Shown in pieces: positions 58,834 to 64,000 of a DNA stretch of 64,000 nucleotides. Made by a program: the position numbers and the translations under genes. Source of the DNA: Diphasiastrum complanatum (lineage: Eukaryota; Streptophyta; Lycopodiopsida; Lycopodiales; Lycopodiaceae); NCBI GenBank assembly GCA_029204225.1, contig CM055106.1:1447208-1511207 (forward strand), read 5' to 3'. Under the pieces are notes generated by a model. The model was not told the origin of the DNA. It ran no database searches and saw only the letters and a list, made by a program, of their open reading frames with translations. Position 1 is the stretch's first letter, and every line of letters starts with the position of its first letter.

Positions 58834-59494
58834 TGTTGGAAGTAAATCTGATTTGTGAATGTTTGGCTAGATCTACTCACGGTGTGGTGTAGTATAGAGA
58901 GGATCGTCCACTTTCTAAGTTTCTACCAAGCTTCAAACGACGTGCGAAAATAGAAAACAATGATGCAAGCTCTAAGGCTTACCCAACTAGTGCTCGAAAT
59001 AGAAATGAAAGTAACTAAGATGACAAAATACAAAACCTTATTAAGGCTTACCCAACTAGCAAGGTGATAAAACTAAATCCTAGATTAAGACCCAAAGGGA
59101 TTGAAAAGATAGAGAACTTGATAGCTTAATCTCAAAAGTGTTATTTACAAGGAAAATACCTCTCCTTTTATGGCAAGGAGGGTCTTCCATAAGTATCCAC
59201 TAACTTATGGGCTAATCTATTTCTAGCATTTCTAGAACTTCTAACTTAGGATTTAGAACTTCAAAGTTTCTTTACTTAGGAAAACTTAAGACAAAATATT
59301 TCTAATCTTAAGTTTCCTAAGTCTAAGTTCTAAATCTAAGTTCAAGATATTTATTATTTTTTTAAGCTTCTACTCATGGACATGCCATGACGGAAGTTTA
59401 TAAATAGACACTCGTACGTGGGCTTACAAAACACATGCCACGGAGTTTTATTTCTCTCTTTTTTATTTTTTTTGTGTTAGCACAGATGCTAACA
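58834..59494 (-). repeat. Ty3 LTR, minus orientation (661 bp)
   Basis: On the minus strand it runs from TGTTAGCATCTG (59494) to CCAACA (58834). The PBS follows, and a purine tract 'aagagggataa' precedes it (59505-59495). It is an inverted copy of 60078-60862. An internal direct repeat, 'aaggcttacccaactag', occurs near 58976 and 59044. Confidence 0.85.
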
Positions 59495-59499
59495 TTATC

Positions 59500-60060
59500 C
59501 CTCTTCTTATTACTATCCAGTAGCGAGGCGAGAACCGTTTCTTGCCACCAAGGTCAAGAATAGGATATTTTGGCCCAAGCTCACAAGTGTCGATACTGGC
59601 AACTTAGCCGAAGACATGGCCACCATTTGCCGTGTATTCTACCATAAGCACCATGGCAACCCTGATTGCGACGTCGGATATTTTGCGAACAATTGCGGCC
59701 TGGTAGCATTTTTGGCAGAGCTCAAGGGTTTTTGGGATCGAGGGCTACCCCCAATAGCCCTTGATAGCAATAAACCACTGTGAACGCAAGAAGACCACAT
59801 CAGCGTAGCAAGGCTTTATTATCGCGCTGCACTCTCTTCAGCCCTGCACGTTGATATGGTGGAGCTATGGAAAACCCACATCTTTCTACAGGGTTTGCTC
59901 CAGTATTACAAACCAATGCCCTTCTTGAACAAACTACAGTGGCAAATGATGGAGGGCATCGGCACCACAATCTACCACTCTCGACAGCAACAGTCTCGCC
60001 TCCAAGAAGCATAGAAGATCCCGGAAAAAAAGGCTTCGATTGGTGTGGGACCACCAATCC
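59500..60060 (+). pseudogene. ORF3 C-terminal domain, element 3
   Basis: Plus-strand frame with 'GNLAEDMATICRVFYHKHHG', 'NNCGLVAFLAELKGFW', one TGA near 59781, then 'ISVARLYYRAALSS'. It matches the C-terminal domain of ORF3 in element 2 ('VARVYYRATLL' and the spacing of an Ala/Phe helix and 'CPD' before it). It ends just before the polypurine tract and 3' LTR. The N-terminal part is at 54958-56950, separated by the inverted block. Confidence 0.65.
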
Positions 60061-60063
60061 AAT

Positions 60064-60074
60064 AAGGAGAGGGA
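60064..60074 (+). promoter_or_regulatory. polypurine tract of Ty3 element 3
   Basis: AAGGAGAGGGA three bases before the LTR start at 60078. It would prime plus-strand synthesis. The inverted LTR has a matching tract. Confidence 0.7.
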
Positions 60075-60077
60075 TAA

Positions 60078-60862
60078 TGTTACCATCTGTGCTAACACAA
60101 AAAAAAAAATGAAAAAAAAAAAAAGAGAAATAAAACTCCGTGGCATGTGTTTTGTAAGCCCACGTTCGAGTGTCTATTAATAAACTTCCATCATGGCATG
60201 TGTTTGTAAGCCCATGAGTAGAAGCTTAAAAAAATAATAAAATAGCTTAAACTTAGATTTAGAACTTAGACTTAAGAAACTGAAGATTAGAAATATTTTG
60301 TCTTAAGTTCTCCTAAGCTAATAAACTTTGAAGTTCTAAATCCTAAGTTAAAAGTTCTAGAAAAACTAGAAATAGATTAGTCCCATAAGTTAGTAGATAC
60401 TTATGGAAGACCCTCCTTGCCATTAAAGGAGAGGTATTTGCCTTGTAAATAACACTTTTGAGATTAAGCTATCAAGTTCTCTATTTTTGAGATTATCTTG
60501 CTATTTCACTTGTGTTCCCATTGAAAGGTGCATAGCCTGAGGAAAGGTGCTTGGGACTCCTCTTTCCTTCTTTCATTGGTTCTTTTATTGTGACATGTTT
60601 TTAATTGATTGATGTTTAGTTTAGCCTTCATTGACCTTTCTTTGAGACACATGGAAAAGGCAACAATTGATTCATCGCCATCTTTCTAGGATCCACAGAA
60701 CAAATGACACTATTGGTATATGATGGATGAATAATAATCAAACATATTTTTGATTGTTTTATTAAACATCTACCAAAATAATGCCAACACTAAGAATAAA
60801 TTTTCAAACCCTTTGGGTGCTAATCTAGGATTTAGTTTAATCACCTTGCTAGTTGGGTAAGC
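60078..60862 (+). repeat. Ty3 LTR, plus orientation, truncated, with insertion
   Basis: Starts TGTTACCATCTG and matches the inverted LTR up to about 60862, where similarity stops, so the last part of the LTR is missing. An unrelated segment of about 320 bp (about 60489-60808) is inserted relative to the other copy. Confidence 0.8.
60489..60808. other. ~320-bp insertion within the LTR
   Basis: Present only in the plus-strand LTR. The copies match up to 'caagttctctattt' and resume at 'ccctttgggt'. The insert has no ORF or clear terminal repeats. Confidence 0.6.
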
Positions 60863-60972
60863 CTTTCTCTTGTTGTCCTACATCAATCGCTTCCGTTCTT
60901 GATGGGAACTTATAAAGCCCAGAAGGAATCATTCAGATGGCTGACTAATGCGCATGCCTGCATTTTTACAGA

Positions 60973-62086
60973 ATGTGCTGTATTTTTTTTTATATTTTAA
61001 CAACCTGTCTGGAGCCATTGCAATGTTTTTGCAAAGAGAAACAAAACGAGTTCTTTCTTCGAAGTGACAGAAAACTATCTTGTTTCTGGTTAACAAATCT
61101 TTATGATTTTTCTATTAATCTACCTGACGACATCTTTAGTGTTTTTTCCGCTGACATTACAAGGTGTTATGAGTCTATTCCCATTTTAGGAATAGATGGG
61201 CTGCAAGATGTAATGAAAAAAGTGATTAAGATTGCGTTTAAAAGGGCAAAATTCTCTTTTATCAACTTCAAGAATTTTCCTAAAAAATACAAAAAAAGGA
61301 AGTTGGTCCAACTCTAGAATTGTAGATGGATTGTCGCTTAGTGAAAAAGATGTTATTTTATTCAATAATTGGCTTTCCCAAAGTATGCACGTAAGCTTAG
61401 CAAATAAAGTTTGGAAGCAAGTTTGTGGAATTCCAATGGGTTTTTCTTGCTCTCCGATTTGGTGCAATTTATATTTATTCTACTTTGAAATTGGATTCTG
61501 TAATCGACTTGCTAGACTGAACCGATGGAATATCCTTGATATGTTTAAATATCCGTTTAGATACATCGATGATATATGCTTGGTTAACATCTTAAATCCT
61601 CTATTGTTTGTTGATAACAAGGCAATGACCTCCTGTGATAACCCTTTTTGGATTTACCCTACATAGTTTGTGGAAATTAAATTTGAAACCTGCTGTTTTG
61701 CAACCTGTGGTAATGGAATGGTTTGTGGGTCAAAAACTACGTTCCTCAATATGGAAATTACGGTGTCATCTGTAAGGTTTGCATCTTTCTTCATCACTAA
61801 ATTTGACAAACGAATGGCTCTCCCCTCTGAAGTTGCCCGTTACATTTGGAAAGAGTCAAACAGATCGTCTTCTTATGCATATAAGGTCATCTTATCACAA
61901 ATTTTTTCCTTACTTTACATATGTGATAATCCTAATGAGGCTTCACGACAAATTCAAATAGTGATAAAGTTGTTTGTTCGTAATGGCTTCATGGAAAAAA
62001 GACTTCGTCGTGTGGTTTGGAAGTTTTTGGAAGGAAAATTTTCGGGGGCCAGAGATGTTGTGCTTTATCTACACGATACCGTCTAA
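60973..62086 (+). pseudogene. non-LTR/Penelope-like reverse transcriptase
   Basis: A reverse transcriptase domain in two frames. Upstream (60973-61317) has motif A-like 'FSADITRCYESIP', where an Asp binds metal. Within an A-rich run near 61285-61305 the frame moves by one. The second part (61232-62086) has 'CGIPMGFSCSPIWCNLYLF' (motif B), 'FRYIDDICLVN' with the YxDD-type box (motif C) and 'FLNMEITVSS'. It continues with a thumb-like 'KFDKRMALPSEVARYIW' after a TAG at 61667. The GIPMG...SP..CN pattern and YIDD box differ from Ty1/Ty3 enzymes and fit Penelope-like or related retroelements. No endonuclease domain (GIY-YIG) was found. The exact family is uncertain. Confidence 0.65.
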
Positions 62087-62110
62087 GTAAGTTATCTTCA
62101 TGTTTCAGGT

Positions 62111-62165
62111 GTGCGACAGGTATAACCACACTAGGTATACCTGTCGCACTACCTAGTGTGGTTAT
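62111..62165. repeat. interleaved perfect inverted repeats (A-B-A'-B')
   Basis: Segment 62111-62124 is perfectly complementary to 62136-62149 (14 bp). Segment 62122-62137 is perfectly complementary to 62150-62165 (16 bp). The arms interlock, and the two downstream arms abut without a gap. RNA from either strand could form either hairpin (loops of 11 and 12 nt) or an H-type pseudoknot. It lies 25 bp after the reverse transcriptase stop. Confidence 0.9.
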
Positions 62166-62190
62166 CATGTTTTGAGGGTTGGAAGGTGGG

Positions 62191-62193
<3 letters not shown>

Positions 62194-62236
<43 letters not shown>
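62194..62236. repeat. (CA)n microsatellite
   Basis: About 21 CA units, 28 bp after the interleaved repeat. Possibly the 3' tail of the preceding retroelement. Confidence 0.9.
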
Positions 62237-62237
<1 letters not shown>

Positions 62238-62239
62238 CT

Positions 62240-63300
62240 TGTTTATTCTTGAGCTTAAAGATTTATGAGCTGTTACGATGATACTAATCCTGGATTTTCG
62301 TTATGTTACAGTGGCCGACAAAAAAAGATGTCGTCTACGGTTCGATTGACATTTTGGACTTCGAAGGATAATGATATATTAAATTCTGAGATTGGATGAC
62401 TAGTTGATTTACTGTACTAGTTACTTGCAAAAACATTGCTAAAAATCTTTTTTGACTCGAGCAGTATGAATAGCTGATACTTTATTTCAGAAATAGAAGT
62501 GATTAAACTTTATATGGTATTGCCGCCAATAGGTTCAACTGATGGTTGGACATAGGATAGCACGTAATGTCATTACTCTTGATAGTTTTATTACTCTACG
62601 ACTGTAAGTGTTGTCATAGCACTTGATTCTCGTACAAATGTATTTATCTTCACTCAGACAACTTTAAGCACTATTTCCTTGATTAGGCTTGTTACTTTTT
62701 TGGGCGGTTTCTTGTGTCCTCTTTTTTTTTTTCTCTCTCTCTCTAACCATTTTTCCTTGGGGATTGTCTTTCTGTGCCTTGTGCTGCCTAAGGTTTTTCC
62801 CTTGTCTGCTGCTCGCTCACCTCTCTTGCTGTTCGCGTGCCCCGCTTCTGGTTTTCTTCGCCTTGCCTCTCCTTGCTTGTTGGCGCATTAATTGTGTCTG
62901 TGGATGCGGCTATATTTGATGGCTTCCCGTTGGCTTCTTGGCGTTGTGGCTTCTCCTTTTGTTTTCCCTCTTTGTTTCTGTGGTCCTTGGCTGTTCTTGG
63001 CTGCATTTTGGTTTCTTTTTCTCCTTTCTGGCAACTTGGTTGTTGGCCTTCATCTGGCTTTGATTGTGGTGCTCCCCTGGTGACTGCCTTCTGCTTGTTG
63101 GTGGTCCTGCGCTCTCCTTTTTTTCGCCTTTTCTGGTGGTGGCTACTGCTCCGTGGCCCTCTGCTGGTTCTACCATGTCTTCTGACAAGGTCTGTCTGCT
63201 TTGCTTTTTGTGGGTTGTTGGTGAATGTTTGCTTCTTTTGCTCTTTATGGTCTTGATGTTGTTTGCTCTGACTTAAGGAAAAGTACTTTATAAAGACTTA
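62240..63300. other. no gene seen; T/C-rich tract
   Basis: The part from 62690 to 63270 is pyrimidine-rich with TCT and CTTG steps, which keeps several frames open on both strands without protein-like pattern. No gene is supported. Confidence 0.45.
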
Positions 63301-64000
63301 ACTTGTAACTTGTTTTGCTTAGGAGTTTGTTGTTCTTGTTTAATAACTTATAGTCTTGAAACATTCTTGGATGGGATTTCGTGAATGATGGTGTAGATTA
63401 GTAAAATTCTTTATGCTCCATAATCGTTTAAGATTATGTGAAATGCTAGAAGTATACTTTACGACATTTCTTAAAAAGCTTTATGTAACTAATAAAGTAC
63501 GAATAAAATGATACAGATAAGTAATGGTTCAAAAATAATAGCAAGACATATGATACAACAAAAGAAAAACTCTATGTAAGGAACCTTACCTACATAAGTG
63601 ATAATAACCCTTGCTCATCTGTATTCGCGAGTTAAAGTGCATGTGTAGTGGCACTGAAAAGCATGGATATATGCTCAGTACCTACCACACTAGTAGAAGA
63701 CTATGGTACTAGTCTTCGGGGTCAGAATACCCTGATACCTACGAGAACTTACACACTTTACTTGTTGCATCAAAACACAATAATGGACTATAGCGGTTTA
63801 CTAAGTTACAGTTGTTCGGCATCTTAATATGATGAATCGGTGTAGTGTTTGGTTAACCTGAATGGCATGGATTTGCCCAGGGCAGCTTGAATAACATAGA
63901 TTTGCCCAAGCATTTATACATAGGGTCCATCCCAAAAAGCTTCACTAGTACTAATGGGTGCAAGAGATGGCATGGATATGCCCTGTTGCCGACCTCTATA
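63301..64000. other. no gene seen; short repeated motif
   Basis: AT-rich sequence. A motif close to GGCATGGAT(A/T)TGCCC occurs near 63865 and 63971, with variants near 63660 and 63894. No coding signal. Confidence 0.4.

Larger units (their letters stand above)
51540..60862 (+). mobile_element. Ty3/gypsy element 3 with inverted internal block
   Basis: The plus-strand parts are pol (51540-54260), spacer, ORF3 (54958-56950), ORF3 C-terminus (59500-60060) and 3' LTR (60078-60862). Between the two ORF3 parts lies an inverted block on the minus strand, LTR (59494-58834), PBS (58833-58817) and gag (58118-56960). The same family as elements 1 and 2 is shown by ORF3 order, the gag pattern 'PKYDG..NP.RFLQ' and the PBS form. 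The 5' end is truncated at about 51540. Confidence 0.75.

Noticed and set aside
62679-63276. Several overlapping long open frames on both strands
   Set aside because: They follow from pyrimidine-rich composition; no domain pattern, splice sites or repeats supporting a gene.

Overview
The window looks like nuclear DNA of a land plant. It holds one intact host gene with introns, for plastid-type glutamyl-tRNA reductase (HEMA). GT-AG introns of about 90-110 nt recur in several other genes, and most of the rest is decayed plant-type transposable elements (Ty1/copia, Ty3/gypsy, MULE, a reverse transcriptase outside the LTR families, and DNA-transposon-like genes). The repeat families suggest a non-flowering lineage (fern- or lycophyte-like), but that is an inference and I cannot name a species.

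Layout. 0-5 kb: a Ty1/copia gag-protease fragment, then a GC-richer block with an acidic/proline-rich/AT-hook reading frame, a small basic gene on the minus strand with tandem CCAAT-bearing repeats upstream, a 42-bp palindrome and microsatellites. 5-8.4 kb: broken host-gene pieces (U-box E3 ligase C-terminus; a hemerythrin-like exon). 8.4-9.6 kb: a ~350-bp satellite array. 9.6-21.7 kb (minus): two Ty3/gypsy elements of one family joined through a single shared LTR (order RNaseH-IN-ORF3-LTR-PBS-gag-RNaseH-IN-ORF3). 22.5-26.2 kb: a MULE transposase gene with a C-terminal SWIM finger. 26.5-28.2 kb: a copia LTR, PBS and gag start, then a small BAH-like fragment. 28.2-35 kb: mostly unrecognised, with direct repeats. 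35.2-40.0 kb (minus): HEMA, three exons, with a copia fragment in intron 2. 43.5-51.2 kb: an unusual cluster of four spliced, decayed genes, described next. 51.5-60.9 kb: a third copy of the Ty3 family (plus), its third ORF split by an inverted LTR-PBS-gag block. 61-62.1 kb: a reverse transcriptase of non-LTR/Penelope-like type, followed by an interleaved inverted repeat and a CA tract. The end is low-complexity and unrecognised.

The most interesting region is 43.5-51.2 kb. The plus-strand gene at 48688-50518 starts with a histone H3 N-terminal tail (R2, T3, K4, T6, A7, R8 kept; an amber codon where Gln5 should be). A full-length H3 histone fold follows, with some CENH3-like features, then a linker and a Ulp1/C48-like cysteine peptidase region. 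It is divergently paired, across a promoter with seven CACGTG cores, with an unknown spliced gene. It is tail-to-tail with a second unknown spliced gene, and next to a decayed transposase-like gene. I read the cluster as a probable large DNA transposon that captured a histone H3 variant. I know of no such element described, but could not search.

Across the mobile genes, most in-frame stops lie one C-to-T change from Gln or Arg codons (CAG to TAG, CAA to TAA, CGA to TGA). That fits decay of methylated cytosines in silenced elements. HEMA has no such breaks.
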